The notes beneath the pieces are model-generated. The model was not told the origin of the DNA and searched no databases. It saw only the letters and a program-made list of their open reading frames with translations. Positions 1 through 10,740 of a DNA stretch of 64,000 nucleotides are shown here, piece after piece (positions within the stretch are counted from its first letter, which is position 1; each line of letters begins with the position of its first letter). This stretch comes from Heloderma charlesbogerti (lineage: Eukaryota; Chordata; Lepidosauria; Squamata; Helodermatidae). The stretch covers positions 310,001-374,000 of the forward strand of contig JANEZZ010000520.1 in NCBI GenBank assembly GCA_026122225.1, given 5' to 3'. The translations under genes were made by a program, and so were the position numbers.

Positions 1-691
1 TGGTTGTGGTCAGGTGTTGCCACTGTCTCTTATACAATGGGCAAGAAAGGCATACTGCTAGATCACATCATTGACACATGTCCTTTAATAAACCTATTAT
101 TTTTAGACAATCCTTGCAGTGACCATTTCCCATCAAGGGGCATATTAGAAACTCTCATGTCAAGCACATACTGAATATCACTAATTCAATTCAGCTAGGG
201 AAACCCAAAATATAAAACAGTTCCACCTAACACATTTTTGTACAACAATAACCCTCACTGCAGGATAATGTATACCAGTGTTTAATCATATGGTAGAGAA
301 CTTCAAACTCCAGTTACCTCCTCATACTTTGCTATTGAAAGTTAACAGGGAATACAAGGTACCAATGTAAGTAATTGTCTTAACCCTCCTATGCTTTTAA
401 CTGACCCCAAAGAGGTAAAATATTTAAAATTATCCCTCCTAATCTGCCCCTTCTGTCTCATCATGTATTCTCTTACAATAAAAGAGTTACTTGCTTTCTG
501 ATGTTTCAACCCCCATGTTATTATTTTGTTATGTTGGTGAAAACGATCTTGTATGTACTTCATTCCGCCCCCTTTCACTTTAACTGAGGACTAACTGACC
601 CCAATGCTCTTTTAGTAAAACCCTCAAAATTAAAAAATTAGCAATTAAGATGAAGAAGTACTAACCTTTCAATTTTTTCCTACTTCATACC
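1..691. other. Intron 11 part, no feature recognised
   Basis: AT-rich sequence downstream of exon 11 in the mucin direction. I searched the minus strand for the next VWD2 exon and did not find it. No repeat family is recognised until the MITE at 692. Confidence 0.5.
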
Positions 692-832
692 TTTAGGGTA
701 CAATCCTATGCATGCTTAGACAGAAAAAAGCCCTACAACTCCCAGCATTCCCCAACCAGCCATGCTGGCTGGGGAATGCTGGGAATGGTAGGACTTTTTT
801 CTGTTGAAACGTGCATAGGATTGCACCCTTAA
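692..832. mobile_element. Palindromic MITE, copy 1 of 6
   Basis: Starts near TTTAGGGTACAATCC and ends near GGATTGCACCCTTAA. The two halves are inverted copies: GACAGAAAAAAG, then CCCAGCATTCCCC, mirrored by GGGGAATGCTGGG and CTTTTTTCTG. Five related copies occur in the window. TTAA-like bases at the ends suggest a TTAA target, but I could not fix the superfamily. Confidence 0.75.
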
Positions 833-948
833 GAGATTTTGAGTTAGGCAAAAAAGTGCAACATTAAAGTATCAGGGGTGTATTCAACACCATAAGAATT
901 ATCATTCAGGGTCTTACGATGTATCCTCTACCTATTTGGGGTACTTAC

Positions 949-1059
949 AGTCTGGTCACCACCGATGTTAAGGGCTACCATCTTTAAGCATGTCTCAGTC
1001 TCTGTTAGGCCACATCTGCGGAGTTCTCCAAGAACAGTAAATGTGTTTTCTTCACAGAT
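949..1059 (-). CDS. MUC5B-like: Mucin exon 11: VWD2 continuation
   Basis: 111 bp, residues 441-477, phase 0 at both ends. Encodes FTVLGELRRCGLTETETCLK and then MVALNIGGDQT, matching the SFTVLAELRKCGL segment of MUC5-type VWD2. The acceptor ends TTCCTAG and the donor is GTAAGTAC. This is the last exon I can find. The segment that should follow (GVFLN...YTQLP type) is not visible in positions 1-948. Confidence 0.9.
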
Positions 1060-1657
1060 CTAGGAAAAACAACAGCAGTTGTCATCTGCATACAGACTCA
1101 CTGCAAGGGAGCTGAGCATTTAAGGCTGTGCTGAGAAATTATTGTAGATATGCAGTGTAACCTTCCTTAAATTCAGAAATATTTTGGACTCTGCATTTGG
1201 CTGAACTTTTTATAGAGGCTGTTTTAGCTATGAACACTGATTCTGGGGGTGGGGTGGGTGTTATAGAAAAAGGGAGCATTTTGAATCAGAGTTGTAAGAA
1301 ATAGCACTCTCTTTGAAGATATTAAATTTGTCAGGCTTCTTTACAATAAGCAAGGGAACATTCCTGGTTCTTTTAAGGCATTCTCTGATTCTCAAAAAAC
1401 ATTATTTTGAGGTTTGGCTTTTCCCTAACACAACTTAATTTTGTTTCCATTGTCAAATCACCTTAACTGACAGGGCATTACAGGAAGGGTTCCCTGTTAT
1501 ATTTTAAAAATACCCAGTGGAGTATTTAATTTAAACCAGGGCAAATTGGTTATCATGTAATTCTCCCGGAAAGGAGAATTTGTTCCATGAATTTCCCCAA
1601 CAGTGTCTCTTCTGAGCCTGTGTCTCTACAAATTTATAAAAATGCTACCGCTACATG

Positions 1658-2139
1658 CAGGGCCGGCCCAAAGGCATTTTCCTGCCTGAGGCAAAGGTCA
1701 CAATGGTGCCACCTTCCCCACCCATTTTCCATGTACTAAAGCTGTCTGGACTGACAGTTGAACCTTATTTCAAAATTGGTGACAGAACAGTATCTTCCTG
1801 AGTGCAGCAGGCTATTTCAGGAGGGTCAGAACAGGCTCTCTCCACAGCAGCCATTCCAGCAGGCTGCCCTGAGGGAGATGAGAAGGGGAAGTGGGGCTGT
1901 TCCACCAGCCCTGCTGAAGACCACCCCCATGAAGGCTCCTCCTTCCTCAACTGTGACAAACAGCACCATCTCTGGGAGCCATTTTGGCTGATCATTTAAA
2001 AATTCTTTAAACGAATAAATAAATAAATAAATAAATAAACAAACAAACAAATAAATACATCCTTGCTGCTGCTGCACACCTGTCAGCATTTGCTGCCTGA
2101 GGTTGTTGCCTCACTCTGCTCATGGTACTGCCAGCACTG
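1658..2139. mobile_element. hAT-like non-autonomous element with perfect 8-bp duplication
   Basis: Begins CAGGGCCGGCCC and ends CCAGCACTG, in the CAG...CTG style of hAT termini. The 8 bp GCTACATG occurs directly before (1650-1657) and directly after (2140-2147), a perfect target duplication. The interior is non-coding and includes an AAAT/AAAC microsatellite. It lies in intron 10 of the mucin gene. Confidence 0.85.
2013..2057 (+). repeat. AAAT/AAAC microsatellite
   Basis: Six or so AAAT units followed by AAAC units, inside the hAT-like element. Confidence 0.9.
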
Positions 2140-2368
2140 GCTACATGAGAAACTAGGGTGCCATGATGCAGAAGCAATAAGGATGTGAGATGGACTTAAA
2201 ACTTAGAAACAGGAACTAAATAAACAGTGTGATAACACAGACAAAGCAAGGGATTTACTTCAGGAACAATGACTCTGGTTTTATAATCACAAAAACAGAA
2301 GGTATGCTGTATGTGGCATGGGGGCCATTTTTGCTCATTATAGTAATGGTAAATCTTAGGTGACTTGC

Positions 2369-2507
2369 CTTAGAGAGAACATAAGTACAGTCTCCATAGA
2401 CATTATAGCGTTTTTCATCATAAGTGGAGATGTGCGATCCACCCTCTACTGAGCAAATGCCAGGACATGGGAAATTTGTGCAGGTCCACTGGCCTCCAGT
2501 GCAGGAA
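2369..2507 (-). CDS. MUC5B-like: Mucin exon 10: VWC-like end and start of VWD2
   Basis: 139 bp, residues 394-440. Encodes CSCTGGQWTCTNFPCPGICS, then GGSHISTYDEKRYNVYGDC and TYVLSK, the opening of the second VWD domain. STYDEK is a MUC5B-like feature. The acceptor ends TTCTAG. The donor is AAG followed by GCAAGT, a GC rather than GT site; reading stops exactly where the MUC5-type protein joins the next segment. Confidence 0.92.
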
Positions 2508-2689
2508 CTAGAAGAAAGAGAATTCAAATGAAGACATATACATTTTTAAAAAGGTTTCTCCACTAACATTAGCTTGCATTAGCAGTCCCATCCTTTGTAT
2601 TTTAGGTGGAATTTGTTTTAAAGGTAGATACTGGGTTCTGTTGAAGGGCTCAACATTTTGTAACTTGAAAGCTGAGGAACGGACCATAG

Positions 2690-2748
2690 TTCAGTGGTGT
2701 ACTTTGCACTCAGAAGGTCCCAGACCCAGTTCAATTCTTAGAATCTCT
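2690..2748 (+). mobile_element. tRNA-derived SINE fragment (second family)
   Basis: Reads AGTTCAGTGGTG, GCACTCAGAAGGTCCCAG and CAGTTCAATTCTTAG, the head of the SINE seen in full at 8432-8620. Only the tRNA-like part remains. Confidence 0.6.
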
Positions 2749-3277
2749 GGTTAAAAGAATCAGATATCAGTAGATGTGAAAGATCCCTGAGGGTCAAACA
2801 ACACATTATGTTAATTATATAATTATTAATGTGTAGCTGTCTCCCCTATTTGTTTTTTATTCTAGTGTATGTTAACTGCATGTGGCCCTGATTTAGATCA
2901 GGACCACAGCGCACAAGGCGAAGAAGATTAAATCTTCCTCCACCCTTGTTTGCTTCCCAAACATTTATACACACACACACACACACGTATGTGGAAGTTA
3001 AAAAAAGATTCCTTCCCCCATGGGGAAGGAACTTGGGGGAACAAACTGGGGGAAAGGTTCAGTCCTCCCATCCCAGTGTGCTGTGCTGCCAATCCATCAG
3101 AGCAATGTATGCTTACACTAGAGTAAAAAACAAAGGGAGGAAAGGGATCAGTTATATGCTAAATAATTAACATAACGTGCAGTTTGTCCCTGACCCCTGA
3201 GAATTTCTGCCAGTCAGAGACGCCAATATCGGCCTACAGGAGCAAATAATCTGATAGCTTCCTATGTTTCTCTTTCT
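2749..3277. other. Intron 9 sequence, mostly unrecognised
   Basis: Holds a short CA microsatellite at 2970-2986 and no gene signal. An open frame across 2946-3170 is not conserved-looking and is intronic. Confidence 0.5.
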
Positions 3278-3503
3278 CAGTGAAGGCTGGTGGCTCCAAT
3301 TTCGGTGGGGCTGTGAATCCATTCTGGGTTTCAGGCTGAACCAGCCAGAACCCTAAAGGATGAAGCTATTGAAGGTGCTGAAACCTATTCCCACCAAATA
3401 GGTTCAGCACCTTGGATAGCTCCTTTAGAGTTCTGGCAGGTTCTGACTGAAACCCAGAATGGATTCACAGCCCCACTGAAATCGGAGCCACCAGCCTTCA
3501 CTG
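3278..3503. mobile_element. hAT-like foldback MITE with perfect 8-bp duplication
   Basis: Starts CAGTGAAGGCTGGTGGC and ends GCCACCAGCCTTCACTG; the whole 226 bp is an imperfect palindrome around about 3390. The 8 bp CTCTTTCT lies immediately on each side (3270-3277 and 3504-3511). It sits in intron 9. Confidence 0.88.
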
Positions 3504-3886
3504 CTCTTTCTACTGAAGAGTTTTGTCTGAATGATGTGGAAGCCACTACTAAACAATCTCAATGGTTATTCTGACCAGTTTAAATCATACAGCAGAGTGG
3601 CTTCATTTGGTCATGCCCAAACAGCAGCTCAATATTTGTCTGTGGCTAGCAGGAACCTCATGGACGAGGACAATGTGGTATGAGAGGTTAAGTTGGAGTG
3701 TGGCCACTAAATTGGAGACCAGGATCTGTCGTAAATATAGATGGACTCTGTTCAGTGGGTCCCTAATAAGAAGTTTGGGAATCACTAATTTTAATAACAC
3801 TACAACACTTTTTAATGTTGAAATCATGAATGAAGGCTGGTTCCTACAGAAAGTATTGATTCATCCTATCAAAGGATGCAAATTAC

Positions 3887-4004
3887 CAGGTAGTGCAGTG
3901 GTCTGAATACGTTGTCCCTGGAGCGTAGGTTCTGCCATTGTAAATGCAGGAGCACATTTCAAGGGGGATACAGCCAGAGCCACTGATGTCATCATATACA
4001 GTTC
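3887..4004 (-). CDS. MUC5B-like: Mucin exon 9: end of TIL domain and VWC-like start
   Basis: 118 bp, residues 355-393. Encodes TVYDDISGSGCIPLEMCSCI and then YNGRTYAPGTTYSDHCTT, matching the TVLDDI...GCLP...GRTYSPG segment of MUC5B. The acceptor is unusual: the exon follows a TTTA repeat ending TTTAG rather than a pyrimidine-rich CAG site. The donor is GTAATT. Phase 1 in, phase 2 out. Confidence 0.9.
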
Positions 4005-4022
4005 CTAAATAAATAAATAAAT
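4005..4022 (+). repeat. AAAT microsatellite at the exon 9 splice acceptor
   Basis: CTAAATAAATAAATAAAT on the plus strand; on the minus strand it supplies the TTTATTTATTTAG that precedes exon 9. Confidence 0.85.
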
Positions 4023-4337
4023 ATATTTTGTAATGAATATTGAACACTTGCCAAAAGATAGCTGCTTACCTTAAAAACCCAGAGATGGGACAAGATTTTC
4101 AGGTGATGCAAAAACATGCACGGCTTCTTGAAGATAGAAGCTAATTGTACCATCTGTTTTTAAAAAGGGAGAGGAAACCCCATTCTGCAGGAGACTTTCC
4201 TGCCTGCATAGTGCATATCATAAGGTGAGTGTCCATTTAGAACAATGGCACTAACTCTTGATCAAGTTTGTGAAGAGCTTCGGCCAGTGTAAGCTTTTAA
4301 ACAACCCACATGGTTTCGGATGAAGATGGAAGCTTAC

Positions 4338-4463
4338 CTGCTGGGCAGAAGCAGCCATCTACACAGTGTTCTTCACAGAGCTGAGATCTTTCAGAGTTGG
4401 TGCAAGTGTCCGCACAGGGAGATCCACATTCATTATATTGCTTGGTGAAGGAACAATGCATTG
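4338..4463 (-). CDS. MUC5B-like: Mucin exon 8: TIL domain, first part
   Basis: 126 bp, residues 313-354. Encodes YNECGSPCADTCTN, then CEEHCVDGCFCPAG, the cysteine pattern of a trypsin-inhibitor-like (TIL) module that follows each C8 domain. The acceptor ends CTTTCAG and the donor is GTAAGC. Phase 1 in, phase 1 out. Confidence 0.93.
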
Positions 4464-4778
4464 CTGAAAGTAAGGATATTGATTCAAATTCAGTTCCCTT
4501 TTTGATGCACACAAGATAGTCTGCTGCTTTAAAGGCCTTATAGTGAATCCATGTTAAATGGTGAAGTACTACTACCTGCCTCCTATGGCACATAATGCTT
4601 TTGGTCATGCAACCCCAAATGGCTTCTGCTGCCTTTAACCACATGCCATTAATGATGAATGTTTTGACTGAAGTCTATTACAATTCCTGAAACCTTTCCG
4701 TTATGCTAAAGTGGGCCTGCACAACATGTGACCCACCAGGCATATATTATGCTTTGTCATGTGCTTGATGCTGCATAC

Positions 4779-4947
4779 CAGGAGTGGGCAATTTATTAAC
4801 TTATTACATTTCTATACCGCCCAGCAGCCAAAGCTCTCTGGGTGGTTTACAAAATAAGATTTAAACCCATAACATGCAATAGCACAGTGACGGGTGATGA
4901 GATTTGGGGGCCAAAACATCTGGAGGACCACAGGTTGCCCACCCCTG
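4779..4947. mobile_element. hAT-like MITE
   Basis: Begins CAGGAGTGGGCAA and ends TTGCCCACCCCTG, good inverted termini. Flanks (CTGCATAC and TGATACAC) are only loosely similar, so the target duplication is doubtful. It sits in intron 7. Confidence 0.6.
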
Positions 4948-5734
4948 TGATACACCCTTTGTTTTTGGAGGCCAAAGCAGCCTAACTGTTTTTCACCATG
5001 TGGTTTATATACATTCGTTATTCTTTTCCAATGTATACTATTTTATATCTGCTTTTGAGCACATCTGCTCAGGGGCTTTTCCTCTTTTTTCTTTGACATT
5101 TTATAGTTCAGGTGGGACTGTGGAAAGAAGTCCTCTCAAAAGCAGGAACAATGTGAGCTGGGATCTCTGCATAGATATCACTTTTCTCAGTGATGCAGAT
5201 CATACCCCCAGGGCTAGATGACCAGTGCTGACTGAACACAGATGCACATCCAAACTCCTAAACTGGCCCATTAAGTTGCACTCTCCATTTAATTTCATTT
5301 TATTGCTTAAGGAACAGTGCTCTAACTTATTCCTGGAATTATGAGCTGTGAACATGTCCTATAGCTCGTAACTTTCCCAGTTCCTCTCAATTGTGTGTCA
5401 TCTGAAAATCTGAGGCATTTTTCAATTCTTTCTTGCTCAAACAAGAGCATCTCTACACCAGCCTAAAACCTCACATTTAAAATGGGGCTTTCTGCTTCCA
5501 TTTTAAATGCAGGAACATGATAGACTCCCTTTACACGTGCTTCCTTCCCTCCCTTCCCCCCCTTATCTGAGTCTTCCATATGTTTCATCACACAGCCATG
5601 CGATGGCACTGTGGTCTAGCTCCTTTTATTGCGGGTTCTCCTTTTTAACAAGGGAACTCAAGCGGAACTCAAGTGTGGTAATTTGATTGCTCATTATCTC
5701 CAATATTTTAAAAATGGAATAAAGGTAGTGTGGG
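4948..5734. other. Intron 7 sequence, no clear feature
   Basis: No exon signal on either strand. It may contain the outer part of the repeat whose end is at 5735-5835. Confidence 0.4.
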
Positions 5735-5835
5735 AGACGCCCTGGAGGTTGACGACGTCATCTAAAGGACCTGCAAACTTCCATGAGTAACCAATCTCAA
5801 TAGCAGGATAAAAGCTCCATGTGAAGAAGCCCCAA
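5735..5835 (-). repeat. Dispersed repeat, pair with 15776-15880
   Basis: CTCAATAGCAGGATAAAAGC and CGCCCTGGAGGTTG here are inverted copies of GCTTTTATCCTGCTATTGAG and CAACCTCCAGGGC near 15800-15870. Probably the end of a MITE. Confidence 0.6.
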
Positions 5836-6097
5836 GTTATTAATGATGATAAACAGGGCAGATGCAGGACAGAGATCTATGAAATACAATATCAGCTTTC
5901 CACAGCCAGGTGCTGATCTTTTAATTTATATATTTACAACCTTGCAATTTTGCACTCCATTGTGTATACGTTACTCTTGGGAGTGCCTTCTTATTCCCAT
6001 TTTACCAGAAACTGTACCAAATGTCCTGCTGAAGTCAAGTCTGATTACACACCACTAAATTCTCTTCTGCCACTGGCTAGCTATGATTTACACTCAC

Positions 6098-6311
6098 GGC
6101 ACAGGTCTGGCGTTCTCCAGTTCTGAGGTCGTCCACCAGCGTGAGCACACTGCCGGGAGTATTCAGCAAAAGTGTTACAGAGACAGGAGAATGTTTCAAG
6201 ATGGTCACAGAGGCACAAGTCTTGTTCACAAGCCTCAATGTAATCATTCACCCCGACTACAGCATTACAGTCAGAGAATGCAGAGCCAGTCAGTACGTCC
6301 CGGCAAATATC
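6098..6311 (-). CDS. MUC5B-like: Mucin exon 7: C8 domain
   Basis: 214 bp, residues 242-312. Encodes DICRDVLTGSAF, YIEACEQDLCLC and EYSRQCAHAGGRPQNWRTP, a C8 domain with its regular cysteines and the conserved EYSRQCAHAGG tail. The acceptor ends CTACTAG and the donor is GTGAGT. Phase 0 in, phase 1 out. The plus strand also reads open across this stretch, but that is a shadow. Confidence 0.93.
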
Positions 6312-6447
6312 CTAGTAGGAAAAGCAAACAATTTGATTAATCCAGCACATTCTACGAGATCAAGAAGGCCTGTTTTTTGGTGCTGATGAATTTATCATGT
6401 GATGTGATGATGATGTCAGTGTACCTGGCACTTTACAAAGTAATGTA

Positions 6448-6471
6448 CGCAACAACAACAACAACAACAAC
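6448..6471 (+). repeat. CAA microsatellite
   Basis: About seven CAA units following a non-coding intron 6 segment. Confidence 0.7.
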
Positions 6472-6674
6472 CAAAGTCAGATCCTTGCCATAAGGAGTGA
6501 TATAAATTTCATGAAATGAAATATAAATTTCAGCCTTGGGGGGCAGGGGTGGAAAGGACAGCAAAAGGGTTTTTTTTTCCTGCTATGACATCGAGCAACT
6601 CTTCCTTATGATTCTAGCATCACTTTGGAAATAAAACTAACGCAAAGCACAAGAATAAGCAAAGAAGTGCTTAC

Positions 6675-6784
6675 ATTTGCAAAAGTGCAGTTGCTCAGAA
6701 AGGACGCTGCAGGATCCTCACAGTCTTCTGTTGGCCCATTTAGCTTCTGCATATTCCCAAACTGCAAGGCAGTTATGGGGGCAT
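6675..6784 (-). CDS. MUC5B-like: Mucin exon 6: end of VWD1
   Basis: 110 bp, residues 205-241. Encodes ITALQFGNMQKLNGPTEDCE and then DPAASFLSNCTFAN, matching the LQFGNLQKLDGPTE segment that closes VWD1 in MUC5-type mucins. It holds a possible N-glycosylation site, NCT. The acceptor ends ATTACAG and the donor is GTAAGC. Phase 1 in, phase 0 out. Confidence 0.92.
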
Positions 6785-7028
6785 CTGTAATAAATAAAGC
6801 CATGACATAAAGAGATGTATATAGAGTAACTGTGTTCCATAGAGGTTCCCTTTCAGGAATTCCATTCCAATTTGGCAACGAGAGTTGGTAGGGAGGTCCA
6901 TGTGGCTGCTTCCTTTGCTCCCAGTAAAATATTCTAGCACCTAGTAAATGTCTTGTGGAAAAGCAGGAGCTTTCCCCCTTGGAACAGGCTGAAGCACCCA
7001 CATATTTCAATGGGGGAGTGCGTACTGG

Positions 7029-7166
7029 CTGGGCTGAAGGACGTGTGGCCCTCCAGATGTTGTTGGACTGCAACTTCTGTCAGGCCTAGCCTGCAGAGCC
7101 AATGGTGAGGGATGATGGGAGTTGCAGTCCAACAACATCTGGAGGGCCACATGTTCCCCAGCCCTG
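7029..7166. mobile_element. Palindromic MITE
   Basis: GTGGCCCTCCAGATGTTGTT near the left end is mirrored by AACAACATCTGGAGGGCCAC near the right end, with GACTGCAACT and AGTTGCAGTC inside. This is a common squamate interspersed palindrome; a decayed relative lies at 12030-12070. Confidence 0.75.
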
Positions 7167-7610
7167 CTGTATGGGGACAACACATAGCAATGGGAATCCT
7201 TCCAAAGTTATCCTAGTTGCATGGGACCCACTGTTCCATGGACAGATCCAGTACAGCTCAGATAAAGTATAAAAGACCCAACCCTGTGGGCAGGGTCCCA
7301 ACTACAGATCTCGTACCTTGCCAGTAGGACTGTCTACTTTGTAGGAAAGAGTCATGTGTTTGGCTCATTTTATAGTCATGTGTTTGGCTCGTTTTAACAC
7401 TACCAAACCTGTGTGGGAGATGGAGCAGCTCACAGAAAAGCAGTTCCTGTGTGGCAAAAGATAACACTGAAAGGGCCCTTAAATGTGTACAATGCAGTAC
7501 TGCATCTCCATTAACCTGGAATGTCATTGGCCATCATGAATTCCAAAAATGAACCCACAGTGTATGGGTGGTTAGAGGATTCAGGCCAAAATGGAGGCCA
7601 AAAGGATTCA

Positions 7611-7860
7611 AGAAACAAGAGGGAGGTACCCAGGGGAACCCCAAGGTTTGCAGAAATATTAAAAAAAAACATTAGGGGAGAATACATGAGGGGGGCAAGT
7701 GCCACAGAATGCTGAACATCTGTCAGGGACAAAAAATGGAAATCTGTGGGGGAATGGAATACAATATTCGGAAAGTGGCTGGCTGGCTGGCTGGCTGGCT
7801 GCAACCGTGTGTGGGAGCACTCCACATGGTTGTTGCAGGTCCCACTTGAGTCCGAAATGA
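7611..7860 (+). repeat. Dispersed repeat, copy A
   Basis: Shares a series of segments in the same order with 11277-11660: GGGGAACCCCAAGGTTTGCAG, GAATGCTGAACATCTGT, a GGGGGAATGGAATAC stretch, and TTGCAGGTCCCAC. It carries a GGCT microsatellite. Family unknown. Confidence 0.6.
7777..7801 (+). repeat. GGCT microsatellite
   Basis: Six GGCT/GCTG units in a row inside the dispersed repeat. Confidence 0.9.
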
Positions 7861-8431
7861 GGTATCACATGATGTCTTCCCCTGAGATCTTCAGACATTA
7901 GAAGAAAGATTGACAAGTGGGTGTGCCTTACACTTCTAATAGGAACCCTTACACTGCAGTGCCCCTAGAGGAACTCATGGGGTGTGGAGATAAATCCATT
8001 TCAGACATGGGGAGAGTTCTGTACATCTCTCTTGCACACATTCTCCACTGGACATTATAGATGTGCCCAAAGCAGAACTCAAGTTACTCTTACATCTGCT
8101 TGGGCATCTTCTTGTAACAATCTATGACAGGAAATTATGGACTGAAGTCGACATCGGAAAAGAAACAATTACTCATTTTTCCCTAATGTTCAGTGAGATT
8201 ATAATCGGAAAGGGCTAACATATAAGGGAGATTCTGATTTTAAAATGAAGCAGAGCCTCCTTTATCCCATGGAACTGAAATATATTACAACCAGAAATTT
8301 AGGAAAATGAAATCAACCCCTGATATGGTACAGTCATGACCACACCATCTCAGATTTCAGCTGGGGCTGAACAAGATAGCCTGCTCTTTGACTTGTTGGT
8401 TTTTCATGTGAGGTGAGTTTGATGTGATGGG

Positions 8432-8620
8432 AGAAGCTATGGATCAGTGGTAGAGCATACGCTTTGGATGCAGAAGGTCCAAGATTCTATCCCCGGCTTC
8501 TCTAGGTAGGGCTAGGAAGGAAACCCTGGAGAGCTGCTGCTGCCAGCCAGTGTAGACAGTACTGGACTAGATGGACCAATGGTCTGACTCAGTATAACAC
8601 AGTCACTTAAATTTCTATGA
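8432..8620 (+). mobile_element. tRNA-derived SINE, second family
   Basis: The head ATCAGTGGTAGAGCATACGC resembles a tRNA A box, and AAGATTCTATCCCCGGC the B box. The body reads ACCCTGGAGAGCTGCTGC, GACTAGATGGACCAATGGTC and TGACTCAGTATAA, the standard order of this squamate SINE. A minus-strand copy lies at 57961-58141. Confidence 0.8.
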
Positions 8621-8753
8621 TGTGGAGATCTGAGGAGCTTTTATATAAGCAAAGTTTCTCCACATGAAATCTGAGGTAATATGGTTATGTGAGATGGGTA
8701 AGGGGGCAGGGCACTTGGCCTGAACTTGTAGAGCTACTGTTGGTCATATTAGA

Positions 8754-9555
8754 GTGGTCCCCAAACATTTTGGGCCAGTGGACACATTAGGAATTTTGTG
8801 TGAGTGTTGTGGGTTCTCTCACAAAATGGCTGCCATGATGGGCCTAGCCAGTCTCAAAACACCCACTTCCCAGAAGGCAAAAAGAAAATGAATTGCCCCA
8901 GGACCTAATTACATGGCAGAGCTTCAAAACACAAAACCACTAGTTTGAACCCAATTTTCTGCTTTAACACCTATTTCACAGAAGGCAAGCTGATGATGCT
9001 CAAAGATAAGTAACTTGGCCAAGAAAATGAGCACAAGGCAGAGGTGGAGTCTGTGTCCCAAATGACAAATCACATATTTGCCCCCACATAGCACAAACAC
9101 CCATTTCACAGAATGCAGCTGGTGATGCTCAAACATTAACACACACCATACGAAAATTTTTTAAGCCAGGCAGAACACACACACAGCATAAACAAATACC
9201 TCTCTTACTCCCCACCACCCCTTCTAGCCCCGCAGAATGCTCCCTGTCCCCCCTCAACCTACTTTTTCTTTTTCTGGGTGGGTGGGCTTGCTTCTGAACA
9301 GAGAGCTGGGCTGTAGCCACCCACCATTTTATTTTCTAAGAATGCCTCTGGGGCCCATTATTTTTGGAAATAAAGATGGCACTAGAGCCTCATGCTTCGC
9401 TTTGCAGCATGCCAGCCACCCAGTTAAAACTGTTTTAATTTTTTTTTAAATTGAACTTTGTTTTCAAAAATAGCGGGGAGGGGAGGAGCCTGGCAGGTGA
9501 CAAGGGAGGTGTATGCGGGCACATTGGTGCCGGCAGGCACCACATAGGGAACCCC
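8754..9555. mobile_element. Non-autonomous DNA element, copy A
   Basis: Starts GTGGTCCCCAAACATTTT and ends GGCACCACATAGGGAACCCC, imperfect inverted ends. The interior repeats CACAAAATGGCTGCCATG, CCACTTCCCAGAAGGCA and similar segments also found at 10741-11168. Non-coding. Confidence 0.6.
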
Positions 9556-9902
9556 ACAGTACTGGGCAAGAGGAACCATAGATCTGGCACAGTATACATA
9601 ATGTGATCACTGTCATTCAGATTTGGAAACTTATCTGTTTGAACAAGCATAGAAGATGAAGTTAATCTAACATATAAGTACTCAGTAGGTTAATTTTTTT
9701 TAAAAAAATGAAGAATGACACACATAAGGCAAAACTACCAGGTTTTTAATACTAATGCTTAAAATATTTTGTTTAAAAATTGTTTTTCAACTTGGAAGGA
9801 CAGCTGGAATGCTGAAGAGATTGTAAGTCTATAGCACTCAGTGTATGATAATGCATTCGCTGTGGATACCTAAATTTAATAAGCAGTGGTTTTGATACTT
9901 AC

Positions 9903-9993
9903 TGTTTGAAAAGAATTCATTGTAAGTGGGGATGCCATTAAAATCCCCACAAAGCCCACAGGTCTGATTGGCATATTTCTTATCCAGTTCCAG
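9903..9993 (-). CDS. MUC5B-like: Mucin exon 5: VWD1 CGLC motif
   Basis: 91 bp, residues 175-204. Encodes LELDKKYANQTCGLCGDFNG and then IPTYNEFFSN. The CGLC motif (residues 186-189) is the conserved thiol motif of VWD domains, thought to take part in disulfide-linked multimer formation. The acceptor ends ATTTCAG and the donor is GTAAGT. Phase 0 in, phase 1 out. Confidence 0.92.
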
Positions 9994-10740
9994 CTGAAAT
10001 ATAGGAGAAAGTTGATAGAAGTTAATAGACAGAGTCTCCACAATATATATTGAAAATCCAAGACAGCAGCTGCACTTGATACACCAAAATAGTTTCTATC
10101 AATGTTGTGTTTCAACAATCTAATTCAAACTTAGTGGACAGAAAATTGGGGTTTCATTTGTGAGTCACAGGCTCTATGTTATTCATAACAACCTCGTTTT
10201 CATACTTCATAATATTCATAACAGAAGCAAATGCCTCTCCTAGGCTTATGCTTTCTATTCTTTGGAAAGAGGAAAAAACACACCCAAATCTACAGGTAAG
10301 GTTAAATCCTATAAAAGTGAAATTTTTACCAGAGAATGAACAATTGAGATAACAGGTAGCACCTCCTGCCAAGATGTGAATATGTTAAAAATGCAATCCA
10401 AATGTATTTTCATCTTTTAAAACAGAGATCAAATGTCAAGTGGAAACACAGTTTGGTAGCTTTCTTCAATTATATACCCCACTGCAAATAAGATTTCTAT
10501 GGGAAGTAAGACTTTTATTGTGAATAGAGCAGCATGATCGATACGCATGACCATTGCACGCATACACCCAGTACCACACATGGGCGTTCCACATCTTCAT
10601 GCCCAGTCTGAGGATAGTAAATTAGAAGCAGTTACTTAGGCTTAGTGATGCAACGTCGAATTGCATGCAGAAGGTGAGTTTGCAGAAGAACATGCTGCAA
10701 ATATTCTACCACAACAAACTGCAGTATGGTATAATATATG
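9994..10740. other. Intron 4 sequence, no clear feature
   Basis: AT-rich, with no repeat recognised and no exon signal on either strand. Confidence 0.4.

Noticed and set aside
3562..3906. 114-codon plus-strand frame next to mucin exon 9
   Set aside because: Intronic, overlaps the exon antisense, and shows no recognisable domain.
6083..6386. Two plus-strand frames of 81-85 codons
   Set aside because: Antisense shadows of mucin exon 7, where the minus strand encodes a clear C8 domain.
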